This document shows positions 12,324-24,264 of a stretch of 64,000 bases of DNA, in pieces. Origin of the DNA: Escarpia spicata. Its lineage: Eukaryota > Annelida > Polychaeta > Sabellida > Siboglinidae. Below the pieces are notes generated by a model, which saw only the letters and a list, made by a program, of their open reading frames with translations, was not told the DNA's origin and did not search any database. The stretch is from assembly GCA_963995525.1 (NCBI GenBank), contig OZ023206.1, forward strand, positions 41,346,969 to 41,410,968, written 5' to 3'. Made by a program: the position numbers and the translations under genes. Every line of letters begins with the position of its first letter. Position 1 is the stretch's first letter.

Positions 12324-12966
12324 AAATATGGTTTACTTGGAAAATTATTTACTGCATAATTTTGTATATATATATTTTATATGTATTTTGCCATCTACTT
12401 TTTTGTGCACTCTTGTCTTGACTTCGATAAAGCCAGACAGTGAAAACTGCAGTGCAAGTGGCAAGCCTGTCAGCACACCATCACTGCGTCTGTTCCTAGA
12501 CACTTAGCCCTAGGTTTTGTTTTGAGTGGTTCATCACAACTTTATTAACTACGTCATTACTCTATATATCACGTACTTAAATATACCCACAATGGTAACC
12601 AAAACATTTACAGTTTCTATTTATAGCCGTGTCCGTGACTAACGATTTTTGTGATCGCGCCATATTATTTTCTCAAACGCCATTTTCATTGGCTATCCAT
12701 TTACGTTTTACCATGTTTTATCATATTCTTATCAATAGAAGTGAGATTTGGCTAAACAGCGCGAACAAGAATATTCTAGTAGACCGAAACGACCCAGTGG
12801 GCAGAATCAACGCAACGCGAATTCCCGCAGAGCAAGGCCAAAGCCAAATGTAAACAAAGCATCCATGATACACACACAAAAACCACACTGGAAAAGTCCC
12901 CATATTGTATTGTCACAGAATACGACTGTGGCATTTTCTGTTCGAAGGGAATTGACTGAAACTTAC

Positions 12967-13108
12967 CGTTGAGTACTTCCTCTCGCGTTTCGCTCCCTTG
13001 TAGAGAAGCCATTGTATGTGGAAACACTGCTTTATCGAGTGGCGTTAGAGCAATTCGTCTCCGACCTACGGATAAGGCTGTTCTGTTTTTGTTTTCATCC
13101 GACGTCAT
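12967..13108 (-). CDS. Candidate outward-facing first exon (left-arm copy)
   Basis: Minus-strand ATG at 13108 opens a 47-codon frame (MTSDENKNRTALSVGRRR, later MASLQGSETREEV) that ends at a near-consensus splice donor, AACG|GTAAGT. The DNA around it is CpG-rich and carries CACGTG and TGACGTCG, resembling a promoter and 5' exon. The right arm holds the same exon (22544-22685) with one amino-acid change (D to E), while the region beyond the donor has an indel. I recognise no domain. The exon points out of the arm, so downstream exons would lie in 1-12.3 kb; I did not find them. It may be a captured gene start or a chance open CpG island. Confidence 0.35.
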
Positions 13109-13840
13109 CGCACTTGCTCACGTGACAGGGTCATGCACGGCGCCGCCTGTTGTGCGTATCGTGAACGACGGTGCAAGGTGCGAGCGTGCCAGGGGACACA
13201 GACGAGCGTCTATTGGGTTCGCCACGTCAGAGGTCTAAAATGGACTGTCACGAGGCGTTTATGCAGGTGTTAAGCGCGCATGTCGCAGTACGTGACAAAG
13301 ATGAAGCCGAACGTCCGTGGCCTGTTATGAACGTCACGAACAACAAAAGTAGTTGTGCGCGTGCCGTCCGACACAGTTTTTCGAAATAAAGTAGGCCCTA
13401 TAGGCCCTGGTGCGTGCATCTCTGACAGTGTCAGTGACTGTCTATTACAGAGTACAGTACCGTGTATCATTTAGATGGTTTAATAATTGTAGTGTCCCTC
13501 ACAGCTTTGGTACCTCATTGGCACTGCAACTCAATTGTGATGTGTCCCCTATACGTGTAGGCACAATTTGTCAAGCACATTGTAAACAATTGATTGTAAG
13601 CATCTTTTGAAACACGATAATGTTAGTTCTATGACTTCTGTCTGCGACATATGAGGCAATTCGCCTCCCTTTAGCTTTAGCGACAATGACAATTTTGGTC
13701 TACTTATTTTTCAGCATCAGCAGAATTAAACGGCTTCGTTGTGTTATATATTTTCAATGTGCACTGGGTCATAAATAAAATAAAATTAAATTCGGTGAAA
13801 CTTGTAAGAGGAATATATAATTTTTTTACACTAAACTCGA

Positions 13841-13863
13841 GCGGGCGGGCGGGCGGGCGGGCG

Positions 13864-13903
<40 letters not shown>
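13841..13903 (+). repeat. (GCGG)n-(GACA)n compound microsatellite
   Basis: GCGGGCGGGCGG runs into ACAGACAGACAG. The right-arm counterpart (21750-21793) is shorter, so the two arms have changed length independently. Confidence 0.95.
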
Positions 13904-14257
13904 ACTACTTAGACAAATGTATACGCAAACATACAAACCGGACAGCTAGGTAAAATAAAATAATTAAGAATTACATTAATATGTCTTTTGTACATAAATA
14001 ATACTATTAATGTTCACGCAGCTACCCCGGAGACCGACGTTGCTATACGCGGGGTTGCAACGTCTGAGCAACATTTCGTCGCAACAAAGATGTACTCCAA
14101 GGGTGAGCGTGACGTACACCCACAGCACGCACGTTAGCAATCATCAACGGCAACAAATTAAAGGGCATCCTTGAGTTTGATGCATTGTACGAGTGGCTGG
14201 TGTACGGTCACGGCGACTGCAGGCCATGGACACTGTCTGTGAGTCCATCGACCCTTT

Positions 14258-14281
14258 ACATATATATATATATATTATATC
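14258..14281. repeat. (TA)n microsatellite, left arm
   Basis: Short TA run matching a longer one in the right arm at 21360-21397. Confidence 0.9.
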
Positions 14282-14944
14282 AAATCCATGCGTATGTCCG
14301 TTCAGGCTTCAGCGTTTAAGCGCAGTCACTGTGCGTTTTAAGACTTCCTAATTTATTAGAGCTAAAATAAAGCGATGAAAAACAAAGCGACTTACGAACG
14401 TTCTTTTGTATAACTAACCGCTCGTTATTACGAAACAAATGAAGGACCGTACGGCGACAACAGAGAGTGCACGCACTCTGATCCCGACTTCCATCCCGGA
14501 GCTGATCGCACCAGTCACACGTCCAACAATCGAACCAATTTGACACCTGCAGTGTGTCTATGCCACCATTCCAAACTGTTTCAGATATACTATTCAGTTA
14601 TTATAAAATATTGATTTGAGGAACCATTTTTTGTCCCAAATAGCGCTCTGGCTTGCGTCAACAAGCGATTTATTAAGCATTTAAGGCGTGCGCAGTACCT
14701 AACCTATGACCACAGATGCACACACTGATTCAAACCTGAACGAGCGCTACGTGGGACATTATATTCTTAAAACGATGTGGAATTATGGAAAATACGAGCG
14801 TTATAGCTAGAGGACATAATTATAATTTGCTGTTTCAGATTTGTGACCAAGTATAAGTGTAAGTCACGTGACGTGTGCGTGTAGAGGAAACTGTTTTATG
14901 ACATAAATTGTTTATGTATGTGGAAAGCAAACATTTTATAATTT

Positions 14945-14956
14945 ATGTATATATTT

Positions 14957-14991
<35 letters not shown>

Positions 14992-15044
14992 GGGGTAAAC
15001 CTGGATGTTTGTGTTCAATGGTCTTCTTTTGAGGGGGCCCCAAG

Positions 15045-15111
<67 letters not shown>

Positions 15112-15112
15112 T
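14945..15112. repeat. Paired (TA)n tracts flanking a GC-rich block
   Basis: Two TA runs (14945-14991 and 15048-15112) flank about 55 bp containing GGTCTTCTTTTGAGGGGGCC. The same arrangement is inverted in the right arm at 20559-20696. The Ile/Tyr-rich frames here are microsatellite translation. Confidence 0.9.
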
Positions 15113-15630
15113 ATACCAACACAGGTTAGCAATCGAGAATCTGCTGCGCAGTTTTAATTACACTTAACGCGATCGATACCAAAAAAAAAGATTTATTCGG
15201 TTGTGAAGAAACGACCATTGGTCTTCTTTCTTTTTAATGCCGGTCGAAGTTAAACACGAACGAACTTCATCATTTTTTTCATAAAAAATGTTTGATTTGC
15301 TTTCATAATGTCGCCGATACATGCTGATTACGGTTAAGCACAGACCGTCATACCAGTGGTGCCTCAGCGTGGTTTGTAGATCACCTAAATACAGTCTGGA
15401 CCTTTACGTTGGACAGCGTGTCTGTGTTTCGCTCTGCCTACCGTGTCGCGCCACTGTCACGCCGCTTGGGTAAATTCTATTCCCAGGTCTCCGCGATGTG
15501 GCGCCACCGTTTGTTGCTCAGAATCGCCTATAGATTCAGGGCATTGATCACTGATTCATTTACATGCAGATTCGTGGTAGACGAACAAAGTACCCGTGAT
15601 TTGGAGACACAGTCATATATAACACATTTT

Positions 15631-16035
15631 AGGCACTTGTGTCGAATCCGGACCCACCACGATTTCACCGTAATCACTTGAGTGTTGTCCAACTTTGATA
15701 CCTCGTTGCGTTAGTTCCGTCATTCAACGTTATCCCAGGCATATTTACTTTACTATTTATATATTGCGTCTTAGCTCACGTTTATGGCGTAAAACGAGCC
15801 CCGGTTTGCATCAATGTATGCTGCTATGTATCGCCCAATTTTCACGTGAGGTGCGGTAACGCACGACCTCAACAATGTAGACTAGTGCAAACCGGGTTGC
15901 TGTAATATTTTCGTAATATAAATATGACTGGGATGATGTTGAATTATGGAACTAACGCACTGTGCTATCAATGTTAGGCAAAACTTAAGTTATAACAGCG
16001 AAGTCTAGGTGGGTCCCGATTCGACATAAGTGCCA
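15631..16035 (+). mobile_element. Nested foldback element (left-arm copy)
   Basis: GGCACTTGTGTCGAATCCGG at the left is the diverged reverse complement of CCCGATTCGACATAAGTGCC at the right. The match continues inward through TTGCGTTAGTTCC / GGAACTAACGCA and CCGGTTTGCA / TGCAAACCGG, so nearly the whole 400 bp folds on itself. It is also present in the right arm (19629-20043). This is a foldback/MITE architecture nested inside a larger inverted repeat, and it carries no coding capacity. Confidence 0.75.
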
Positions 16036-16626
16036 CTTTTTTGTTATCTTATGACTTATCTTGATATATATGGGCAAACCACGTGGAAATAGGAAGCAGT
16101 GGAGCAAAGCCCCACCATCCAAAACATAGGTTTTAGATGGTGATGATGATACACATTGAACATCACCAGTTGGTCTGCAATGTTTTCTGTCCAAGTAGGA
16201 TAAGATGTACACTCTTTCTACGATGTTCGCGGCATGAGTAAATCAACAAACAGTGTGTCCGTGTCGACAGTCGATATTACTGCGACACTGAGAAGCTGGA
16301 ACAAGAGAGGACGGTAGAAGAGGAAGACCAAAATAATGATTGCGAAACAGCATCAAGTGATTCCTTGAAATGTAGGGGTGAACAGCCGAGAGTTGAAGAT
16401 AATAAATATAGTTCGTGATAAATGGAGACGATTCACAGCCAGTGCGGTACAGATCAAGTGATATCGCCCGCAAGGAATAAAAGAGGAGCTGAGCTCGACT
16501 CCACTGGGCATTTGCTTACATCCTTATGCCCATGCAGACATTCAGAAATCTACACCTCGCTTCAGGTATTCGTGCCGATGTTTGCACGATCTCCAAACTA
16601 ATTGCTAGTCTGTCGCGGCGGTTTGT

Positions 16627-17628
16627 TCAAACGAACTGGTGATTATACTTTCATTGCGTTAGGTCCTCTTTTGTGTTATCAGTTGGACAACTCACTTTCT
16701 CTTCCCTTCTTCCCGGGAATGGTCCATCCTTCATTAGGTTCAAATTCTTGATTGCCGCATCAGTCACAGTGAGAAGATCGCTGTGACAGTCCTTTGCAAC
16801 TTCTTCTGCAGTGTTTCAAATACCTCCCGGATGTCGTCCATCAGTGCGGTGATCAACCTTCTCCTTTCTGTCGCTGGTATTTTCTGGCGCCTGCATCTAT
16901 TCCCACACCATAATGCAAGCTGGTAGGTTGTTCAGCGCAACACTCACCAACTGCAGTTCGTGCTGAGCAAACCTAACATCGTGGTGCCGGGGAAACTGTT
17001 CCCGGCCTGCGCTGACATCTTCAACGGCCTGCGCTAACATCTTCACCCGCCTCGAGGCCCAGTAGATTGGACTTCCAGATTACCAACCCAGGTACGGTGC
17101 TGACGACCGACCCAATGGCTAAGTCAGACCGGTGCGCGGCACACCAGAATGTTGCCAAATGCTTGACAACGAACGCACTCGTTACGCTGCCATCACTGTT
17201 AGCCATCCGTCCACTTACAAACATGAGGTCCAACATTTGCCTGTCACAGCTGTTATCGATCTGCACACTGAAGACTACACATTGGCTGAACATTTCACAC
17301 AGACGCAGTTTCTCTAGTTCGTATATGACATCCAAAATGTGCTTGTAGTAGTTGGGATCCCTGTTGTGTAGGTCGCTAGTTGCAGATGTAAATGGAACAA
17401 ATTCCACATCTGCACCATTTTCGCACATAGCGGCCAATAGATGGTCTAACGCCAAACAAGCCAGAGGTCGCAACGGCCACGATCGGGCGGAAACTGTTTC
17501 GAGCAGACAGTTGTTATATACTTCGACATCCATTCGAAGAAGCATCGCTAAAACAGTTTTGTTGTAACCAGTAATGTAATAGTGCATAATGGCAATCCAA
17601 TTTATTATGTAAACTATTTGAAAAACGT
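16627..17628 (-). pseudogene. hAT-like transposase fragment (left-arm copy), broken
   Basis: This is the mirror of 18051-19042. The frame runs out of the assembly gap and covers the segment with VQIDNSCDRQMLDLMF and WCAAHRSDLAIG, then shifts frame twice before a stop near 16627. Compared with the right-arm copy it carries many amino-acid changes (for example EFVPFTSAT against EFVPSTSAS, VVKHLATF against VVKLLATF), so there is no sign of constraint. See the right-arm entry for the family argument. Confidence 0.5.
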
Positions 17629-17828
17629 NNNNNNNNNNNNNNNNNNNNNNNNNNNNNNNNNNNNNNNNNNNNNNNNNNNNNNNNNNNNNNNNNNNNNNNN
17701 NNNNNNNNNNNNNNNNNNNNNNNNNNNNNNNNNNNNNNNNNNNNNNNNNNNNNNNNNNNNNNNNNNNNNNNNNNNNNNNNNNNNNNNNNNNNNNNNNNNN
17801 NNNNNNNNNNNNNNNNNNNNNNNNNNNN
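17629..17828. other. Assembly gap, 200 N
   Basis: Exactly 200 N at the centre of the inverted repeat. A round number suggests a placeholder for unknown sequence, so the true spacer length is unknown. Confidence 0.98.
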
Positions 17829-18050
17829 TGTGGTTTCACGGATAAAATAATTTTAATCTTATTGTCATAGGAATGTGTAAAATTGTGTATAATCCTTTAT
17901 AGTACCCCATACACTACATAAATTCATGTATACTTAATGCATACCATACTTTTATTTTCAAATAATTTAAATTCTAGTAACTATATAATGCATGTGCACT
18001 ATGATCATGTGATATATTTGGTGTGTGTTTAATACACACTGTACACACGT
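17829..18050. other. Unique spacer of the inverted repeat
   Basis: 222 bp of AT-rich sequence with no copy in the left arm. It contains TGTGTGTTTAATACACAC, a short palindrome at about 18023. No coding signal. Confidence 0.7.
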
Positions 18051-19042
18051 TTTCAAATAGTTTACATAATAAATTGGATTGCCATTATGCACTATTACAT
18101 TACTGGTTACAACAAAACTGTTTTAGCGATGCTTCTTCGAATGGATGTCGATGTATATAACAACTGTCTGCTCGAAACAGTTTCCGCCCGATCGTGGCCG
18201 TTGCGACCTCTGGCTTGTTTGGCGTTAGACCATCTATTGGCCGCTATGTGCGAAAATGGTGCAGATGATGAATTTGTTCCATCTACATCTGCATCTAGCG
18301 ACCTACACAACTGGGATCCCAACTACTACAAGCACATTTTGGATGTCATATACGAACTAGAGAAAGTGCGTCTGTGTGAAATGTTCAGCCAATGTGTAGT
18401 CTTCAGTGTGCAGATAGATAACAGCTGTGACAGGCAAATGTTGGACCTCATGTTTGTAAGTGGACGGATGGCTAACAGTGATGGCAGCGTAACGAGTGCG
18501 TTCGTTGTCAAGCTTCTGGCAACATTCTGGTGTGCCGCGCACCGGTCTGACTTAGCCATTGGGTCGGTCGTCAGCACCGTACCTGGGTTGGGAATCTGGA
18601 AGTCCAATCTACTGGGCCTCGAGACGGATGAAGATGTTGTCAGCGCAGGCCGGGAACGTCAAACAGTTCCCCCGGCACCACGATGTTAGGTTTGCCCAGC
18701 ACGAACTGCAGTTGGTGAGTCTTGCGCTGAACAACCTACCAGCTTGCATTATGGTGTGGGAACAGATGCAGGCGCCAGAAAATACCACCGACAGAAAGGA
18801 GAAGGTTGATCACCGCACTGATGGACGACATCCGGGAGGTATTTGAAACACTGCAGAAGAAGTTGCAAAGGACTGATATGTTTCACAGCGATCTTCTCAC
18901 TGTGATTGATGCGGCAATCAAGAATTTGAACCTAATGAAGGATGGACCATTCCCGGGAAGAAGGGAGGAGAAAGTGAGTTGTCCAACTGATAACACAAAA
19001 GAGGACCTAACGCAACGAAAGTATAATCACCAGTTCGTTTGA
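18051..19042 (+). pseudogene. hAT-like transposase fragment (right-arm copy), frameshifted and internally deleted
   Basis: Three consecutive frames read as one broken protein: 18051-18689 (open upstream of the ATG at 18087), then about 18680-18800, then about 18806-19042. The first holds YYKHILDVIYELEK, VQIDNSCDRQMLDLMFVSG and WCAAHRSDLAIGSVVSTVP. An 'I/LD.S.D' block, a downstream 'C.AHR..LA' block and 'GREE' near the end recall the RNase-H-fold transposases of the hAT superfamily and their ZNF862/KIAA1586-like relatives. Between these two blocks only about 30 residues remain, where such proteins normally hold a much longer segment including a further catalytic Asp, so an internal deletion is likely. 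The later frames include LNNLPACIMVWEQ and MDDIREVFETLQKKLQ. The family call rests on motif memory without a search. The gene reads outward from the centre. Confidence 0.5.
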
Positions 19043-19628
19043 ACGAACAAACCGCCGCGACAGACTAGCAATTAGTTTGGAGGTCGTGCAAACATCGGCA
19101 CGAATACCTTAAGCGAGGTGTAGATTTCTGAATGTCTGCATGGGCATACGGATGTAAGCAAAATCCCAGTGGTGTCGAGCTCAGCTCCTCTTTCATTCCT
19201 TGCGGGCGATATCACTTGATCTGTACCGCACTGGCTGTGAATCGTCTCCATTTATCACGAACTATATTTATTATCTTCAACTCTCGGCTGTTCACCCCTA
19301 CCTTTCAAGTAATCACTTGATGCTGTTTCGCAATCATTATTTTGGTCTTCCTCTTCTACCGTCCTCTCTTGTTCCAGCTTCTCAGTGTCGCAGTAATATC
19401 GACTGCCGACACGGACACACTGTTTGTTGATTTACTCATGCCGCGAACATCGTAGAAAGAGTGTACATCTTACCTACTTGGACAGAAAACATTGCAGACC
19501 AACTGGTGATGTTCAATGTGTATCATCATCACCATCTAAAACCTATGTTTTGGATGGTGGGGCTTTGCTCCATTGCTTTCTATTTCCACGGGGTTTGCCC
19601 ATATATGTCAAGATAAGATAACAAAAAG

Positions 19629-20043
19629 TGGCACTTATGTTGAATCGGGACCCACCTAGACTTCGCTGTTATAACTTAAGTTTTGCCTAACATTGATACC
19701 ACAGTGCGTTAGTTCAATAATTCAACATCATCTCAGGCATATTTATATTACGAAAATATTACAGCAACCCGGTTTGCGCTAGTCTACACTGCTGAGGTCG
19801 TGCGTTACCGCACCGCACGCGAAAAATGGGCGATACATAGCAGCATACATTGATGCAAACCGGGGCTCGTTTTACAACATAAACGTGAGCTAAGACGCAA
19901 TATATCAATAGTGAAGTAAATATGCCTGGGATAACGTTGAATGACGGAACTAACGCAACGAGGTATCAAAGTTGGACAACACTCAAGTGATTACGGTGAA
20001 ATCGTGGTGGGTCCGGATTCGACACAAGTGCCTAAAATGTGTT
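19629..20043 (-). mobile_element. Nested foldback element (right-arm copy)
   Basis: Mirror of 15631-16035, with the same inverted termini (GGCACTTATGTTGAATCGGG against CCGGATTCGACACAAGTGCC). The interior AAACCGGGGCTCG / CCCGGTTTGCG pairing is preserved. Confidence 0.75.
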
Positions 20044-20558
20044 ATATGTCACTGTGTCTCCAAATCACGGGTACTTTGTTCGTCTACCACGAATCTGCAT
20101 GTAAATTAATCAGTGATCAATGCCCTGAATCTATAGGCGATTCTGAGCAACAAACGGTGGCGCCACATCGCGGAGACCTAGGAATAGAATTTACCCAAGC
20201 GGCGTGACAGTGGCGCGACACGGTAGGCAGAGCGAAACACAGACACGCTATCCAGCATAAAAGTCCAGACTATATTTAGGTGATCTACAAACCATGCTGA
20301 GGCACCACTGGTATGACGGTCTGTGCTTAACCGTAATCAGCATGTATCGGCGACATTATGAAAGCAAATCAAACATTTTTTATGAAAAAAATGATGAAGT
20401 TCGTTCGTGTTTAAATGTACTTCGACCGGCATTAAAAAGAAAGAAGACCAATGGTCGTTTCATCACAACCGAATAAATCTTTTTTTTTTATATCGATCGC
20501 GTTAAGTGTAATTTAAACTGCGCAGCAGATTCTCGATTGCTAACCTGTGTTGGTATAA

Positions 20559-20560
20559 TT

Positions 20561-20596
<36 letters not shown>

Positions 20597-20657
20597 TATA
20601 CAGACTTGGGGCCCCCTCAAAAGAAGACCATTGAACACAAACATCCAGGTTTACCCC

Positions 20658-20693
<36 letters not shown>

Positions 20694-20696
20694 CAT
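20559..20696. repeat. Paired (TA)n tracts, right arm
   Basis: Mirror of the left-arm TA pair, with different run lengths. Confidence 0.9.
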
Positions 20697-21358
20697 AAAT
20701 TATAAAATGTTTGCTTTCCACATACATAAACAATTTATGTCATAAAACAGTTTCCTCTACACGCACACGTCACGTGACTTACACTTATACTTGGTCACAA
20801 ATCTGAAACAGCAAATTATAATTATGTCCTCTAACTATAACGCTCGTATTTTCCATAATTCCACATCGTTTTAGGAATATAATGTCCCACGTAGCGCTCG
20901 TTCAGGTTTGAATCAGTGTGTGCATCTGTGGTCATACGTTAGGTACTGCACGCCTTAAATGCTTAATAAATCGCATGTTGACGCAAGCCAGAGCGCTATT
21001 TGGGAAAAAAAATGGTTCCTAAAATCAATATTTTATAATAACTGAATTGTATATCTGAAACAGTTTGGAATGGTGGCATAGACACACTGCAGGTGTCAAA
21101 TTGATTCGATTGTTGGACGCGTGACTGGTGCGATCAGCTCCGGGATGGAAGTCGGGATCGGAGTGCGTGCACTCTCTGTTGTCGCCGTACGGTCCTTCAT
21201 TTGTTTCGTAATAACGAGCGGTTAGTTATACAAAAGAATGTTCGTTAGTCGCTCTGTTTTTCATCGCTTTATTTTAGCTCTAATAAATTAGGAAGTCTTA
21301 AAACGCACAGTGACTGCGCTTAAACGCTGAAACCTGAACGGACATACGCATGCATTTG

Positions 21359-21359
<1 letters not shown>

Positions 21360-21397
<38 letters not shown>
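21360..21397. repeat. (TA)n microsatellite, right arm
   Basis: Longer counterpart of the left-arm run at 14258-14281. Confidence 0.9.
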
Positions 21398-21399
<2 letters not shown>

Positions 21400-21749
21400 G
21401 GTCGATGGACTCACAGACAGTGTCCATGGCCTGCAGTCGCCGTAACCGTACACCACCCACTCGTACAATGCATCAAACTCAAGGATGCCCTTTAATGTTT
21501 TGCCGTTGATGATTGCTAACGTGCGTGCTGTGGGTGTACGTCACGCTCACCCTTGGAGTACATCTTTGTTGCGACGAAATGTTGCTCAGACGTTGCAACC
21601 CCGCGTATAGCAACGTCGGTCTCCGGGGTAGCTGCGTGAACATTAATAGTATTATTTATGTACAAAAGACATATTAATGTAATTCTTAATTATTTTATTT
21701 TACCTAGCTGTCCGGTTTGTATGTTTGCGTATACATTTGTCTAAGTAGT

Positions 21750-21793
21750 TGTCTGTTTGTCTGTCTGTCCGTCCGTCCGCCCGCCCGCCCGCT
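21750..21793 (-). repeat. (GACA)n-(GGGC)n compound microsatellite, right arm
   Basis: CTGTCTGTCCGTCCGCCCGC run; shorter counterpart of 13841-13903. Confidence 0.95.
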
Positions 21794-22543
21794 CGAGTTT
21801 AGTGTAAAAAATTTTAAGCATTGCTAAAAATTATATATTCCTCTTACAAGTTTCACCGAATTTAATAAAATGTTATTTATGACCCAGTGCACATTGAAAA
21901 TATGTAACACAACGAACCGTTTAATTCTGCTGATGCTGAAAAATAAGTAGACCAAAATTGTCACTGTCGCTAAAGCTAAAGGGAGGCGTATTGCCTCATA
22001 TGTCGCAGACAGAAGTCATAGAACTATAACATTATCGTGTTTCAAAAGATGCTTACAATTAATTGTTTACAATGTGCTTCACAAATTGTGCCTACAAGTA
22101 TAGGGGACACATCACAATTGAGTTGCAATGCCAATGGGGTACCAAAGCTGTGAGGGACACTACAATTATTAAACCATCTAAATGATACACGGTACTGTAC
22201 TCTGCAATAGACAGTCACTGACACTGTCAGAGATGCACGCACCAGGGCCTATAGGGCCTACTTTATTTCGAAAAACTGTGTCGGACGGCACGCGCACAAC
22301 TACTTTTGTTGTTCGTGACGTTCATAACAGGCCACGGACGTTCGGCTTCATCTTTGTCACGTACTGCGACATGCGCGCTTAACACCTGCATAAACGCCTC
22401 GTGACAGTCCATTTTAGACCTCTGACGTGGCGAACCCAATAGACGCTCGTCTGTGTCCCCTGGCACGCTCGCACCTTGCACCGTCGTTCACGATACGCAC
22501 GACAGGCGGCGCAGTGCATGACCCTGTCACGTGAGCAAGTGCG

Positions 22544-22685
22544 ATGACGTCGGATGAAAACAAAAACAGAACAGCCTTATCCGTAGGTCGGAGACGAATT
22601 GCTCTAACGCCACTCGAAAAAGCAGTGTTTCCACATACAATGGCTTCTCTACAAGGGAGCGAAACGCGAGAGGAAGTACTCAACG
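22544..22685 (+). CDS. Candidate outward-facing first exon (right-arm copy)
   Basis: ATG at 22544 opens a 47-codon frame ending at AACG|GTAAGT. CACGTG lies about 15 bp upstream of the ATG, and TGACGTCG overlaps the ATG itself. Of these 47 codons only one differs in amino acid from the left-arm copy. The first exon would read rightwards out of the repeat; no partner exon was found in 22.7-24.2 kb. No domain is recognised, so this is a candidate only. Confidence 0.35.
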
Positions 22686-23327
22686 GTAAGTTTCAGTCAA
22701 TTCCCTTCGAACAGAAAATGCCACAGTCGTATTCTGTGACAATATATGGGGACTTTTCCAGTGTGGTTTTTGTGTGTGTATCATGGATGCTTTGTTTACG
22801 TTTGGCTTTGGCCTTGCTCTGCGGGAATTCGCGTTGCGTTGATTCTGTCCACTGGGACGTTTCGGTCTACTAGAATATTCTTGTTCGCTCTGTTTAGCCA
22901 AATCTCACTTCTATTGATAAGAATTTGATAAAACATGGTAAAACGTAAATGGATAGCCAATGAAAATGGCGTTTGAGAAAATAATATGGCGCGATCACAA
23001 AAATCGTTAGTCACGGACACGGCTATAAATAGAAACTGTCACTGTCTTGGTTACCATTGTGGATATATTTAAATACGTGATATATAGAATAATGACGTAG
23101 TTAATTAAATTGTGATGAACCACTCAAAACAAAACCTAGGGCTAAGTGTCTAGGAACAGACGCAGTGACAGTGTATTGGCAGGCTTGCCACTTGCACTGC
23201 AGTTTGCACTGTCTGGCTTTATCGAAGTCAAGACAAGAGTGCACAAGAAAGTGGGTGGCAAAATACATATAAAATGTATATATTTACAAAATGATGCAGT
23301 AAATCATTTTCCAAGTAAACCATATTT

Positions 23328-24264
23328 GAAGGTTTGGGCACTCTGGACATTTAAGCGCTCCGCACTCTTTCTATGTTAGCGAGAACTACGGTGTAGCACT
23401 GCTTTTATCCAGAACGGAAGTAGCTTTTAATTATTTTAACCTCCACCACATCCATGTTGTGTATAACCGCCAACTTCATCCACGTAGTATCTAATCTTGT
23501 AATTGCAATAGATTTAAAGGTGTTGTATTCTTTTGATGCATTAATTAAATGTTCTGTGCTAACAAGAGCTTATGCTCACATATCAAGATTGTAATATTCT
23601 TAAATTATACATACTTATATTATACATATATTCAACACCCTTCATGACGGTTACGTTGGTTATGTTGTTTCTTCTGTAGATGTCACTTGTGGTATTTTAT
23701 TTGGTAGGCCGTATGGTGGGTAGGTTTTCATGGAAACGCCCCATTTTTAAATGCATCACCAGACTTGACCTTTGTTATGACTGGAATTGCGGCACAAGAA
23801 CATGTTGGGGGTGATAAGGAGTATTACTTATTTAATGTATATCTACCTTATGAATGTGATGAAAACAAGGCAGGTTTAATGATTATATGAATAAAACTGT
23901 TGCATACGTTGAAAAAATTAATAGCTTATGAATGACAATTTTTGTTGATTTTTATTTTCATACAGATATTTCTAAGAACTCATTTTTGATTAATATCTTT
24001 CTTGCAGTAATAAATATTTTCTTGCAAAGAATATTCACTGGATAAACTGTGATCAGGATGCTCTCTCTCGATAGAGACACACATGCATATCTTACTTCAG
24101 TCTGGGGTACAGTCACGGCGTCATTCAGCCGATGTTCTCAATCATTAACGTGGATCACTTTTTGTGAGGTCATTCTCAGTATATCAATGTGAATTTTTTA
24201 TTTGATATAATATTGTCACGGCGCCATAAAAAAATCGTCATTATTATTACTATTATTTTATATA
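23328..24264. other. Intergenic, nothing recognised
   Basis: AT-rich flank of the inverted repeat with no supported gene or repeat. Confidence 0.5.

Larger units (their letters stand above)
12324..17628 (+). repeat. Left arm of an 11-kb inverted repeat
   Basis: From AAATATGGTTTACTTGG at 12324 to the assembly gap, this arm is the reverse complement of 18051-23327. In the block 13401-13630 against 22010-22230 I count about seven substitutions and one 2-bp indel in some 220 bp, about 3%. Homology stops abruptly at 12324/23327 and the flanks are unrelated. Microsatellites differ in length between arms, as expected for separately evolving copies. The arm holds a hAT-like pseudogene near the centre, a nested foldback (15631-16035), TA and GACA/GGGC microsatellites and an outward-facing exon candidate. 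No target-site duplication is obvious. Confidence 0.95.
18051..23327 (-). repeat. Right arm of the 11-kb inverted repeat
   Basis: Reverse complement of 12324-17628, ending at CCAAGTAAACCATATTT. Features occur in mirror order: hAT-like fragment, foldback, TA tracts, GACA/GGGC tract, exon candidate. The sequence after 23327 (GAAGGTTTGGGCACTC) has no counterpart left of 12324, so the repeat has a defined outer edge on both sides. Confidence 0.95.

Noticed and set aside
13410..13610. 66-codon ORFs mirrored in both arms (also 13171-13389, 22042-22481)
   Set aside because: Mirroring is expected from the inverted repeat and is not evidence of constraint; no splice context or domain.
14896..15132. 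Ile/Tyr-rich ORF (also 20502-20696)
   Set aside because: Translation of TA microsatellites in the inverted-repeat arms.
16243..16473. Coding potential on either strand (plus strand reads EKLEQERTVEEEDQNND)
   Set aside because: It is short, lies opposite the hAT-like fragment's strand and matches nothing; the two arms differ at positions that change codons freely.
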